Made by a program: the position numbers and the translations under genes
Notes under the pieces: model-generated
Database searches by the model: none
Told to the model about the DNA's origin: nothing
Seen by the model: only the letters and a program-made list of their open reading frames with translations
Shown: positions 54,661-63,726 of the stretch, piece by piece
How the letters are laid out: every line of letters begins with the position of its first letter
Numbering within the stretch: the first letter of the stretch is position 1
NCBI RefSeq assembly: GCF_005503555.1
Contig: NZ_SCNG01000005.1
Span: 62,001-126,000, forward strand
Direction of reading: 5' to 3'
Length of the DNA stretch: 64,000 nucleotides
Source: Rudaea sp. 3F27F6
GTDB lineage: Bacteria; Pseudomonadota; Gammaproteobacteria; Xanthomonadales; Rhodanobacteraceae

Positions 54661-55986
54661 ATGACTGCCGTGCTGCAGCGCTCGTTATCCATCACTTCGC
54701 CGCTGGCGATCGCCGGAACGGGGGCATTTCTGCACCTCGACGACGGCACGGAGATTCTCGATGCCTGCGGCGGGGCTGCCGTTGCATGCATAGGCCATGG
54801 CAATCGCCGCGTGGCGGAGGCTGTTTCGCGACAGATGCGTTTGTTGAGCTACGCCCATACCGGCTTCTTCACTTCGGCGCCGGCGGAAAGCCTCGCGGAA
54901 ATTCTCGTCGGACACCGGCCTGGCGGCATGTCGCGCGCACTGTTTCTGTCGTCCGGCTCGGAAGCGGTAGATGCCGCGGTCAAGCTCGCGCGCCAATATT
55001 TCGTCGAATCGGGGCGGGGTGAACGCAGCCACATCATCGCGCGTCGGCAGAGCTACCACGGTGCGACTCTGGGCTCTCTCTCGATCGGCGGCCATTGCGC
55101 CAGGCGTGCGCCTTACCTGCCTCTGCTCTCGCCCTGGGTCAGCCATGTGGCGCCTTGTTTCGCGTTCCACCATCGCCTGCGGAACGAAGACGATGCCGCG
55201 TACGTCGCGCGGCTGGCGCATGAACTGGAGGCGGAATTCCAGCGCATCGAGCCCGGCAAGGTTCTCGCGTTCTGTGCGGAAACGGTCGTCGGCGCCACGA
55301 CAGGGTGCGTGTCTGCGGTGCCCGGATACTTCCGCGCAATGCGCCGGGTCTGCGATCGCCACGGTGCGCTGCTGATCCTAGACGAGATCATGTGCGGCAT
55401 GGGCCGCACGGGCCGCCTGCACGCATGGGAACTCGAAGATGTCGTTCCGGACATCCAGATCATCGGCAAGGGGCTCGGCGGCGGCTATCAGCCGATAGGC
55501 GCCGTGCTCGTTTCCGAGCGCATCGTGCAGGCGCTGTCGGCCGGCTCGAAGGGTTTTATGCACGGGCAGACTTACCAAGGCCATCCGGTGGCCTGCGCGG
55601 CGGCTTACGAGGTCCAGCGTATCATTGCCGAGGAAGGCTTGGTCGCGGCGGCGGACCGCAGCGGTGCCGTGTTCCTGCGTCATCTCATGCACGAACTCGG
55701 CGCGCATCCGCACGTTGGGGACATTCGCGGGCGCGGCTTGTTCGTCGGCATCGAATTTCTGCAGGATCGCGCGACGAAACGCGCGTTCCCCGCTGCGTCG
55801 TCCATTGCCGATCGAGTGCGGCAGGCCGCTTTCGATCACGGCTTGCTGGTCTATCCGGGAACGGGAACCGTGGACGGCGAAGTCGGCGATCACATACTGT
55901 TTGCGCCGCCGCTGAATTCGACGCCCGATCAGCTTGAACTGATCGTCGAGCGATTTCTGCGCGCGCTTGCCGCGGTGTTTGGCTGA
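54661..55986 (+). CDS. Class III PLP-dependent aminotransferase
   Basis: 441-residue cytoplasmic aminotransferase. Markers are LDACGGAAVACIGHGN, LSSGSEAVDAAVKLARQYF, RQSYHGATLGSLSIGG, the cofactor Asp in LILDEIMCGMGRTG, the Schiff-base Lys in IIGKGLGGGYQPIGAVL, and FMHGQTYQGHPVACAAA. Family members move amino groups between omega-amino acids or diamines and pyruvate or 2-oxoglutarate; the precise substrate is unknown. The TetR gene follows convergently, 7 bases after its stop. Divergence from an amidohydrolase suggests a small amide/amine catabolic unit. Confidence 0.87.
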   Translation: MTAVLQRSLSITSPLAIAGTGAFLHLDDGTEILDACGGAAVACIGHGNRRVAEAVSRQMRLLSYAHTGFFTSAPAESLAEILVGHRPGGMSRALFLSSGSEAVDAAVKLARQYFVESGRGERSHIIARRQSYHGATLGSLSIGGHCARRAPYLPLLSPWVSHVAPCFAFHHRLRNEDDAAYVARLAHELEAEFQRIEPGKVLAFCAETVVGATTGCVSAVPGYFRAMRRVCDRHGALLILDEIMCGMGRTGRLHAWELEDVVPDIQIIGKGLGGGYQPIGAVLVSERIVQALSAGSKGFMHGQTYQGHPVACAAAYEVQRIIAEEGLVAAADRSGAVFLRHLMHELGAHPHVGDIRGRGLFVGIEFLQDRATKRAFPAASSIADRVRQAAFDHGLLVYPGTGTVDGEVGDHILFAPPLNSTPDQLELIVERFLRALAAVFG

Positions 55987-55993
55987 GGCTTTT

Positions 55994-56731
55994 TCAGGCC
56001 CTGGCCACGGGCCGCTTTTCGTGTGTGGACAGCAACTCGATACCCGACAGCACCTGATCGATGAAGCTCTCGAAGCTGTCGTCCAGCGGCGCCTCGCCGC
56101 CGTTTTGCCAGCGCAGGATAAACGCCTTGTTGGCCAGCAACGGAAGATTCGCGGCGAGTACGGGATGTTTGGCGGGATCCACGTTCAACAGGCGTTTCTG
56201 CACCGCCGACTGCCACGTATCCTGTTCCGGTACGGGAGAGAACTCCTGGATGACGAAGCCGATCAGCGAGGCAATGATCGCGTTGTAACCGGCCGTCAGC
56301 CGGCTGCCGCTAAGACCGGCGTTTTGCAGCGCGCCGAGCACGCCCTCGACGAAATCGAAGTCGATGCTCAGGTTGCCGACCAGATGCGCGCCGACCAACG
56401 GCGCCACATTCGGATGACGACGTACCGAATCGCGATAGCGATGGAACATTTCACGCAAATAGCGGCGCCAGTTTTTGTCCTTGCGCGAGGGCGCCACGTT
56501 GCGGAAGACCGTGGCGACGACTTCGGCGAAGATGTGGTTCTTCGTCGGCACGTGCCAATAGATTGCCGTCGGATAGACGCCGAGGCGCTTGGCCAGATCG
56601 CGCAGATTGAATCCGTCTACGCCGCGCTCGTCGATTTCCTCAAGAGACGCTTCGATTACGCTTTGGCGCGACAGTTCCTGCCGGGTCGAAGCGGGCTTCT
56701 TGCGGAGTTGTTTTTTCGAAGCGGCGGTCAT
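55994..56731 (-). CDS. TetR/AcrR-family transcriptional regulator
   Basis: 245-residue regulator with a basic N-terminal tail (ASKKQLRKKPASTRQELSR), a TetR helix-turn-helix (VIEASLEEIDERGVDGFNLRDLAKRLGVYPTAIYWHVP; key part RDLAKRLGVYPTAIYWHV) and a helical ligand-binding domain. I used ATG 56731, where the basic tail begins, rather than the in-frame ATG at 56767. It is convergent with the aminotransferase gene, and its proposed operators are the two TGTACAACGTACA-like sites between that gene and the amidohydrolase. Its own promoter has no such copy that I could find. Confidence 0.85.
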   Translation of the reverse strand: MTAASKKQLRKKPASTRQELSRQSVIEASLEEIDERGVDGFNLRDLAKRLGVYPTAIYWHVPTKNHIFAEVVATVFRNVAPSRKDKNWRRYLREMFHRYRDSVRRHPNVAPLVGAHLVGNLSIDFDFVEGVLGALQNAGLSGSRLTAGYNAIIASLIGFVIQEFSPVPEQDTWQSAVQKRLLNVDPAKHPVLAANLPLLANKAFILRWQNGGEAPLDDSFESFIDQVLSGIELLSTHEKRPVARA

Positions 56732-56792
56732 CGCAGCATACTGCGTGAAGCGGCGTCTCCTGTCCACGAAGGAGACACAGCGAGAACGGCTT

Positions 56793-58181
56793 TCAGAATC
56801 TCGCGATGCGGAACTTGCGTCCCTTGATTCCGCTCGCGCGCAAGCGGTTCAGCGCCTTGTCGGCAAGGCCGCGCGCGATGGCGACGTAGGAGCGCGTCGG
56901 GAAGATGTCGATCTTGCCGATCGCATCGCCCTGGAGGCCGGCGTCGCCGGTCAGCGCGCCGAGGATGTCGCCGGCGCGCAGCTTGTCGGTCTTGCCGCCG
57001 TCGATGCGCAGCGTCGCCATCGTCGCAGGCAGGCCGTCGTGCGATTTCGCATTCGATGCGGGCAGTTTCAGCCAGCGCAAGGATGCGTCGGGATTCTTTT
57101 CGAGCTCGGCTTTTTCCAGGTCGTGTGCGCGATGCACTTCGCGCGGGGTGACCAGGTTCAGCGCCAGTCCCGTTTTGCCGGCGCGCGCGGTGCGGCCAAT
57201 GCGGTGGCGATAGATGTCGAGGTCGGGCGGCAGCTCGTAGTTGACCACCGCGGCGAGATCCTTGATGTCGAGCCCGCGCGCCGCGACGTCGCTCGCGACG
57301 AGTACGCGGCAGGAGCGGTTGGCGAAGCGCACGAGCACTTCGTCGCGGTCGCGTTGTTCGATGTCGCCGTGCAGGGCGAGCGCGGCTATGCCCTGGTCGC
57401 CGAGTGCCTCGACCACGTCGTCGACATCGCGGCGCGTATTGCAGAACACCACGCTCGACTCGGGCCGGTGATGCAGCAGCAGGGCGGCGAGCGCGGCCGG
57501 TTTGCGCGCGAGGTCGATCTCGAAGAACTGCTCGTCGATCTCGGGCCGCTCGGTTTCCGCGGCGACCGTCACTTCGAGCGGATCGCGCAGCGTGGCGCGT
57601 GCCATTTCGCGGATCGCGTCGGGGAACGTAGCCGAGAACAGCAAGCTCTGGCGCGACGACGGCGTCTTGCCGACGATCTCGCCGATCGCCTCGGCGAAAC
57701 CCATGTCGAGCATGCGGTCGGCTTCGTCGAGCACGAGCGTACGCAGCTTGGCCAGACTCAGGGCGTGCTTGCGCAGCATTTCCTGCACGCGGCCCGGCGT
57801 GCCGACGACGACGTGCGAGTCCTTGCGCAGGCTGGCGAGCTGCGGCCCGAGAGCGACACCGCCGGTCAGGGTCAGCACCTTGAGGTTCGGGATGTCGAAG
57901 GCGAGGCGGCGGATTTCCTTGGCGACCTGATCGGCCAGTTCGCGCGTCGGGCAGAGCACGAGCGCCTGCGGTTTCACCTGAGCCGGATCGAGGCGTTGCA
58001 GCAGGCCGAGGCCGAAGGCGATCGTCTTGCCGCTGCCGGTTGGTGCCTGCGCGATGAGGTCGCGGCCGGCGAGCATCGCCGGCAGGCTCTGCGCTTGCAC
58101 GGCGGTCATCTCGGTGAAGTTCAGTGTCGCCAGAGCCTTGAGCAGCGGCGCGGCGAGGGGGAGCGAGGAGAATTCGGACAT
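56793..58181 (-). CDS. dbpA: ATP-dependent RNA helicase DbpA
   Basis: DEAD-box helicase of 462 residues that acts in 50S ribosome assembly by binding 23S rRNA hairpin 92. It contains the Q motif region (FSSLPLAAPLLKALATLNF), Walker A AQAPTGSGKT, LDEADRM, LFSATFP, HGDIEQRDRDEVLVRF and HRIGRTARAGK, then a C-terminal RNA-binding domain of DbpA type (GDILGALTGDAGLQGDAIGKI; KALNRLRASGIKGRKFRIARF in part). The start at 58181 gives the usual family length; the frame upstream is not helicase-like. Confidence 0.92.
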   Translation of the reverse strand: MSEFSSLPLAAPLLKALATLNFTEMTAVQAQSLPAMLAGRDLIAQAPTGSGKTIAFGLGLLQRLDPAQVKPQALVLCPTRELADQVAKEIRRLAFDIPNLKVLTLTGGVALGPQLASLRKDSHVVVGTPGRVQEMLRKHALSLAKLRTLVLDEADRMLDMGFAEAIGEIVGKTPSSRQSLLFSATFPDAIREMARATLRDPLEVTVAAETERPEIDEQFFEIDLARKPAALAALLLHHRPESSVVFCNTRRDVDDVVEALGDQGIAALALHGDIEQRDRDEVLVRFANRSCRVLVASDVAARGLDIKDLAAVVNYELPPDLDIYRHRIGRTARAGKTGLALNLVTPREVHRAHDLEKAELEKNPDASLRWLKLPASNAKSHDGLPATMATLRIDGGKTDKLRAGDILGALTGDAGLQGDAIGKIDIFPTRSYVAIARGLADKALNRLRASGIKGRKFRIARF

Positions 58182-58239
58182 GCCGCCATGATCGCATGCG
58201 CGGGCAAAAAATGCGCCGCGCAGGCGATGGTGCGGCCGG

Positions 58240-60003
58240 CTAGAGCGTCGGCGAATCGTCGCCGAGCAGCGCGTGGCGCACGATCTTGATCGGCGCCGCA
58301 CCCTGCTGCATGAACTCGTCGTGGAATTGTTTCAGATTGAATGCGGCGCCGCGCTTCGCCGCGACGTCGGCGCGCAGCTTGAGGATTTCGAGCTTGCCGA
58401 GGGTGTAGTAGAGATAGGTCGGATCGCCTGTGCCGCGCTTGGTTTCGACCGTGCCGACCCCGCGCGACTGATAGCCTTCCTTGACGAAGAAATCCACCGC
58501 CTGGTCGAAGGTGAACTGGCCGGTGTGCAGTTTGATCCCGGCGATGAAGCGCGCGTTGCGCAACAGCGCGTCCTGGAGCTGACCGAGGCGCAGCAGTTTC
58601 TGCCGGCGCGCATCGGTCGGGAACAGCGCCTCAGCGAGGCCCTCGTCGAGCATCATTTGTTCGCAGTAATGCGCCCAGCCTTCGATATTGGTATTGGCGC
58701 CGAGCAGCTTGCGCACGCGGTCGTGGATCTGCTGCATCCAGAGGAACTGCACGTAGTGGCCCGGATAGGCCTCGTGCGCGGCGACGACGGTGATGACCGG
58801 ATAGCTGAACTGCGCCATGAATTCGTCGACGCGTTTTTTCTCCCAGCCGCTCTCGGGCAGGGTGACGTTGAAGTAGGCTTCCTTGGCCTGGGTTTCGTAG
58901 GCCCCCGGCGTGTCCATCGACGCAAACGTGGTCGCGCGCATGAACGGCGGCGTTTCTTCGAGGGTCGGCCGCACATCCGACGGAATCGCGATGATCTGCT
59001 TGGCGTCGATGAACTTGACCAGGCCGTCGAGCGTGCCGCGGAACGTGTCGAGCAGTTTCTTCGGATCGGGATGATCGGCGGCGAGATCGGCGAGCACCTG
59101 CTGCGGCGTTTTGTCCGGTTCGAGTTCCTTGGCGACCTTGGCGAACTGCGCCTGATTCGCGCGCAGGTTGGTCATGTCGATCTCGACGAGTTTGTCGAGC
59201 GGAATATCGACCATCTCGTCGTACTGCAGCTTCTTCGCGTAGGTGTCGGCGCCGAGTTTGAAATCGCCGTTCGACTTCGGCAGCAGGTCTTTCTTCAGCC
59301 ACGCGGCGTAGTCGCTCAGCGACTTGATCACCGCGGCGTTGGCTTCGGCGAACTGCTTCTTCGCCGTGGCGTCGTCGACGTCGGCGAAGGCGGCCGGCAC
59401 GTCGTTCTTGAAGAATTCGATCAGGCCGGGCACTTGTTCGAGCGCGATCTCGGTGAAGATCTTCGGCGGGTTTTTCAGGTTCGCGCGCGCGGCGGCGAGC
59501 GCCGCGGGCATCTGCTTTTCACGCGCGACGAGCAGGCGCAGGCGCTCTGCCGACGGCGCGAACTTGCGCTCCATGATGACGAATGCGCTGTTGGTGATGC
59601 CACTCGAATACGTGTCCGGGTTCTTTTCCCACGGCCGGATCGTTTCCAGCGTGAGCAGGGTGCTGCGGATATTGCCGAGCACGAGGTCGCGGTCGCCGCG
59701 CGCCATTTCGCTGAGCGGCAGCGGATCGAACGCGGCGAATCGCGCTTCGTATTTCTTCAGCTCGGCGATCTGCCGGTCGATCTGCGCACGCGAATAGTCT
59801 TCGAGCTTGTCGTCGTACTTGTGGATGCCGGTCTGGGTCGCCAGGGTCGGATTGTTCGGGAAGTAATAGTTGTCGAAAAATTCGTCGGCCATCGCCGCGA
59901 AGGCCATGTCGGGCGGCACGACCGGAGTGAGCGCGTGTACGGCGGGAACGAACGATGCGGCGAGCAGGACGCCAATCAGCAGCTTGTGCGGCAAAACAGG
60001 CAT
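58240..60003 (-). CDS. DUF885 family zinc metallopeptidase-like protein, exported
   Basis: 587-residue protein with a signal peptide (HKLLIGVLLAASFVPAVHA) and the DUF885 helical fold. The zinc motif is HEAYPGH (an HExxH-like variant), with a downstream Glu in EGWAHYCEQMMLDEG, as in distant M3/M32-like peptidases. Members are common in Xanthomonadales and are usually annotated as putative peptidases without a known substrate. The ATG at 60003 was chosen for its signal sequence. The neighbours dbpA and an SDR are on the same strand, 58 and 65 bases away, but the functions do not form a clear pathway. Confidence 0.88.
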   Translation of the reverse strand: MPVLPHKLLIGVLLAASFVPAVHALTPVVPPDMAFAAMADEFFDNYYFPNNPTLATQTGIHKYDDKLEDYSRAQIDRQIAELKKYEARFAAFDPLPLSEMARGDRDLVLGNIRSTLLTLETIRPWEKNPDTYSSGITNSAFVIMERKFAPSAERLRLLVAREKQMPAALAAARANLKNPPKIFTEIALEQVPGLIEFFKNDVPAAFADVDDATAKKQFAEANAAVIKSLSDYAAWLKKDLLPKSNGDFKLGADTYAKKLQYDEMVDIPLDKLVEIDMTNLRANQAQFAKVAKELEPDKTPQQVLADLAADHPDPKKLLDTFRGTLDGLVKFIDAKQIIAIPSDVRPTLEETPPFMRATTFASMDTPGAYETQAKEAYFNVTLPESGWEKKRVDEFMAQFSYPVITVVAAHEAYPGHYVQFLWMQQIHDRVRKLLGANTNIEGWAHYCEQMMLDEGLAEALFPTDARRQKLLRLGQLQDALLRNARFIAGIKLHTGQFTFDQAVDFFVKEGYQSRGVGTVETKRGTGDPTYLYYTLGKLEILKLRADVAAKRGAAFNLKQFHDEFMQQGAAPIKIVRHALLGDDSPTL

Positions 60004-60068
60004 GACGCGGAATCCTCGTACTGGATGGAAGCGGTGGATGCGGACGCGGCGCTGGCTGCGCCGCGCAG

Positions 60069-60920
60069 TCACTTCTTCTCTGCGCCGCCGGCGACGCGGA
60101 ACTTCTTGCCCTGGCGCGCGGACATGCGCGCGGCGAGGCGGTCGGGCAGCAACTTCAGCGCGCCCTTGATCGTACGGTTGAGGCGGCCTGGGATATACAC
60201 CGCTTCGCCGCGCTCGACTGCGGCGAGGCCTTCGCGCACCACGCGGTCGGCGTGCATCCACATCCATTTCGGCATCTTCGAAACGAGGTCGCGCGCGCCG
60301 TTGACGTCGTGGAATTCGGAATAGGTGAAACCGGGGCAGAGCGCGCTGACGTGCACGCCGCGGTCGAGGTTTTCGAGCGCGAGCGCCTGCGAGAACTTGA
60401 TCAGATAGGCCTTGCTCGCCGCGTACAGCGTGTGTCCGGCGGGCGCCGGCACGTGCCCCGCGAGCGAGGCGACGTTGACGATGCGGCCGTAGCCGCGCTC
60501 GCGCATGCCCGGCAGCAGGCGATAGGCGAGTTCGGTCGGCGCGGTGATCATCACCTGGATGAAATCGGCATGCACCTGCCACGGCTGCGAGAGCAGGCTA
60601 CCGACCACGCCATAGCCGGCATTGTTGACCAGCAAATCGATGCGCAGGCCGCGCTGCGCCAGCTCGGTGCAGAGCGCGACCGGCGCGTGCGCATCGGCAA
60701 GGTCGGCGGTGATGCAGTCGACCTCCACCCCATGCGCGGCCTTAAGCTCGGCGGCGAGTGCGGCGAGCCGGTCCGCGCGCCGCGCGGTCAGCACGAGTGC
60801 GTGGCCCGAGGCGGCAAGCTGGCGCGCGAATTCGGCGCCGATGCCGGCGGAAGCGCCCGTGACCAGGGCGCGGCGGACGTTCGCGTCCGATGTCGTTGCG
60901 GCGGATTTTGCGGCGGTCAT
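60069..60920 (-). CDS. Short-chain dehydrogenase/reductase
   Basis: 283-residue SDR with the Rossmann motif ALVTGASAGIGAEFARQLA, NNAGYGVVGS, the catalytic Ser in VNVASLAG, and Tyr and Lys in YAASKAYLIKFS. The following VSALCPGFTYSEF is typical of the classical/extended lipid-related SDRs. The C-terminal basic tail (GKKFRVAGGAEKK) may associate with membrane. Substrate unknown. The ATG has no strong ribosome site. Confidence 0.87.
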   Translation of the reverse strand: MTAAKSAATTSDANVRRALVTGASAGIGAEFARQLAASGHALVLTARRADRLAALAAELKAAHGVEVDCITADLADAHAPVALCTELAQRGLRIDLLVNNAGYGVVGSLLSQPWQVHADFIQVMITAPTELAYRLLPGMRERGYGRIVNVASLAGHVPAPAGHTLYAASKAYLIKFSQALALENLDRGVHVSALCPGFTYSEFHDVNGARDLVSKMPKWMWMHADRVVREGLAAVERGEAVYIPGRLNRTIKGALKLLPDRLAARMSARQGKKFRVAGGAEKK

Positions 60921-60973
60921 GCGCGCAGAATATCAGCAAGGCGGCCGCCGCGCCGAACGCGCAGGCGGGACGC

Positions 60974-63580
60974 TCAACGCGCCTGCAGTTTCGCCAGCGA
61001 TGCGCGTGCGCGTTCGGCGCCCGTACGCACGAGTTCGACGATGTCCTGGGTTTCCTCGTCGATCATTTCGGGAATCTGCGCAACCAGCTTGTTCGAGTTC
61101 TCGAACAGGACGATCGACTCGCGCTTGAGTGCGATGCGCTCGCTCGCCGGCAGATCGGTTTCCTCGCTGCGGCGCAGGCTGAATTCCGCCCTGAGGGCAT
61201 CGACCCACGCGCGCACCGCGATCATCTGGCGCTGACCGGAAAGATACTCGGGCAATTGCTGCACCATGCGCTCGACCACAGCGAGTTCTTCGAGCTGCAC
61301 GCGCGTCGCCGAGTTCGCGCGCAGTTCCATCTCCGCCTGCTGCAGGCGCATGCCGATACGGTTGATCTGCGCGGTGGGCTGGCCCGGATCCTGGCGCTGC
61401 ATTTGCTCGTCGTAAGTGCGCGCCTTGGCGTAGTAGGCGCGCGCGGTGGTGTAGTCGCCGCCCTGCGCCGCGATCGACGCGGCGATGCCCGATTCGAGCA
61501 CGAGATTGACGAGATTCTTGATGTTGTGCGGATCTCTGGCATAGAGACTTTCCTGCCGGCGGATCGCATCCTCGGCGTACGCGAGCGCCTTCGTCTGGCG
61601 CTGCGGATCGTCGTGGTCCTCGACCTGTACGCGCGCGCGGTAGAGCGAAGTCGTCGCGAGCGCGTTGCCGATATCGTCGCGGTCCTTGTCGTCGGTGGCG
61701 ACGCGCAATGCGGTCTCGTAGCCCGCGAACGCGTCAGCAAGCAGGACGAGGCGCCGCTGGTTGGTGATATCGATGCCCGGAGACTTGGCGAATTCGGCGA
61801 ACGCGTTCGCGCGCGCCTGGATCAACGCCGACGGCTCGCCGGCATCGGGCGTTTCGCGCGCGAGCGCGGCGGCCGTCTCGAAGTGCGCCTTCGCCGCGGC
61901 GAATTGCTGCGCGTCGGCTTCACTGCCGGCAAGCAGGGTCTGCGCCATCAGGCGAGGATATTTCGATTGCCTGTCGGCGGGTGCGAGCGCGTCGGCACGC
62001 TTGACCGCGTCGAGGGCGAGACTGGCGGCCTTGGCGCGCTGCGCCGGCGGCATCAGTGCGCGTTCCTGGATCTGCGCGAGCTTGATGTAGCCGATCGCGG
62101 TTTCGAGCAGCAGCGCACGGTTGTCGCCCGCGTCGGCGCCGAGCCGGCCGAGATACTCGACGCCGGTGTCGAGCAGAGTCTGCTGCGCCTTGCCGGTGCC
62201 GGGCACGTCGACGATCTGCAGGAACACGTCGCCGACGAAGCGGTTGGCGAGGTCGCGCACGCCGTTGAAGTGACGTTCGGCGCGCAGCGTTTCCGCGCGC
62301 GCGACACGTGCCTGGTGCAGGGCGAACGCGGACAGCGCGAGCAGGCCGGCGACGGCGAGCGAACCGAGGCCGACGCCGAGGCGATGACGCACGAGGAACT
62401 TGCGCGCGCGGTAGGCGAGCGCACCATCGCGTGCACGCACGGGCCGGTCGGCAAGATGGCGCCGCACGTCGTCGGCAAACTGTTCGACCGAGGCGTAGCG
62501 TTGCGCCGGTTCCTTGCGCAGCGCCATCAGCACGATCATGTCGAGGTCGCCGCGCAGCGCACGGCGCAGGCGTTCGGCGTCGAGCGTCGGCGTCGCCGCA
62601 ACGGCGTCGCGGCGGCCCGGCTCGGTGACCGTCGAGCTCGGCCGCGCCGGATCGGTGCTGACGATCTCGCGCACGAGCGCGTGCAACTGCGAATTGTCCG
62701 AGCGGTACGGGCTGCGCCCGGCGAGCAGGCGATAAAGCAAGACGCCCAGCGAGTAGACGTCGCTCGCCGTGGTGATCGCCTCGCCCTTGACCTGCTCGGG
62801 GCTTGCGTATTCCGGCGTGAACGCATGGATCGTGGTCGGCGCGCCGGCACCGTCGCCGCCGGCGTCGAGCAGGCGCGCGATGCCGAAGTCGAGCAGCTTC
62901 ACCGTTCCGTCGAGGTCGACGAGGATATTGCTCGGCTTCAGGTCGCGGTGCACGACCAAGCGCTGGTGGGCGAACTGCACCGCCGCGCAGACATCGCAGA
63001 ACAGCAGCAGGCGGTCGCGCACGCCGAGCGCGCGGCGTGCGCAGTAGCGGTCGATCGGCTCGCCGTCGACGTGATCCATGACCAGATAGGGCAGGCCTTC
63101 TTCGGTCGTGCCGCCGTCGATCAGGCGCGCGATGTTCGGATGTTCGAGACCGGCGAGGATTTGCCGTTCGATGCGGAAGCGCGCGGCGATCTGCTCGCCG
63201 CCAAGGTCCGGACGGATCAGCTTGACCGCGACGATCTTGCGGTACTCGTCGTCGTCGCGCACCGCCTTGAACACGCTGCCCATGCCGCCGCGCGCGATCT
63301 CGCCGACGATGCGGTACGGGCCGAGGCGCCGGCCGATCCAGTTCGGCGCGGGTGTCGCAGCGCTGCCTGCTGCGGATTCGAGCATACGCGTGTCGAGCTG
63401 CGGCGGCTGTTCGAGGAAGCGGTCGCCGCCGTCGGCGCTGGCGATCCACGCCAATGCCTCGCGGTACAGCGACTCGTCGCCGCCGCTGCGTGCATGCGCA
63501 TGTGCCTCGCGCCCGGCGGCGGGCAAGTCGAGACATTCGCCGACGATGTCGGTGAGTTTCTGCCAGCGATCCGAATTCAT
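60974..63580 (-). CDS. Hanks-type Ser/Thr protein kinase with C-terminal TPR-like sensor
   Basis: 868-residue membrane kinase. An N-terminal helical region (about 80 residues) precedes a complete kinase domain: glycine loop IARGGMGSVFKA, ATP-binding Lys120 in VAVKLIRP, catalytic HRDLKPSNILVD, DFGIARL, and SPEQVKGEAITTASDVYSLGVLLY. A transmembrane segment (LGVGLGSLAVAGLLALSAFAL, in part) follows, then about 400 residues of helical repeats likely to be periplasmic. All catalytic residues are present. The ATG at 63580 has AGGGG 3 bases upstream. It diverges from the Met-rich exported protein. Such kinases in this order often sit near an ECF sigma factor; none is seen here. Confidence 0.9.
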   Translation of the reverse strand: MNSDRWQKLTDIVGECLDLPAAGREAHAHARSGGDESLYREALAWIASADGGDRFLEQPPQLDTRMLESAAGSAATPAPNWIGRRLGPYRIVGEIARGGMGSVFKAVRDDDEYRKIVAVKLIRPDLGGEQIAARFRIERQILAGLEHPNIARLIDGGTTEEGLPYLVMDHVDGEPIDRYCARRALGVRDRLLLFCDVCAAVQFAHQRLVVHRDLKPSNILVDLDGTVKLLDFGIARLLDAGGDGAGAPTTIHAFTPEYASPEQVKGEAITTASDVYSLGVLLYRLLAGRSPYRSDNSQLHALVREIVSTDPARPSSTVTEPGRRDAVAATPTLDAERLRRALRGDLDMIVLMALRKEPAQRYASVEQFADDVRRHLADRPVRARDGALAYRARKFLVRHRLGVGLGSLAVAGLLALSAFALHQARVARAETLRAERHFNGVRDLANRFVGDVFLQIVDVPGTGKAQQTLLDTGVEYLGRLGADAGDNRALLLETAIGYIKLAQIQERALMPPAQRAKAASLALDAVKRADALAPADRQSKYPRLMAQTLLAGSEADAQQFAAAKAHFETAAALARETPDAGEPSALIQARANAFAEFAKSPGIDITNQRRLVLLADAFAGYETALRVATDDKDRDDIGNALATTSLYRARVQVEDHDDPQRQTKALAYAEDAIRRQESLYARDPHNIKNLVNLVLESGIAASIAAQGGDYTTARAYYAKARTYDEQMQRQDPGQPTAQINRIGMRLQQAEMELRANSATRVQLEELAVVERMVQQLPEYLSGQRQMIAVRAWVDALRAEFSLRRSEETDLPASERIALKRESIVLFENSNKLVAQIPEMIDEETQDIVELVRTGAERARASLAKLQAR

Positions 63581-63726
63581 AACCCCTAAAGCGAAGCGCG
63601 ACCTGAAACGGCTCATCCCGCGGGCGACCCCTCGCCGCGGACCCCGATGAGCCGCTTTTGCCGATTCTACGCTCAATGCAATGCAGGCGGCCTCGTCCGA
63701 GGTCGCAAATCGAAAAGGAAACCGCC

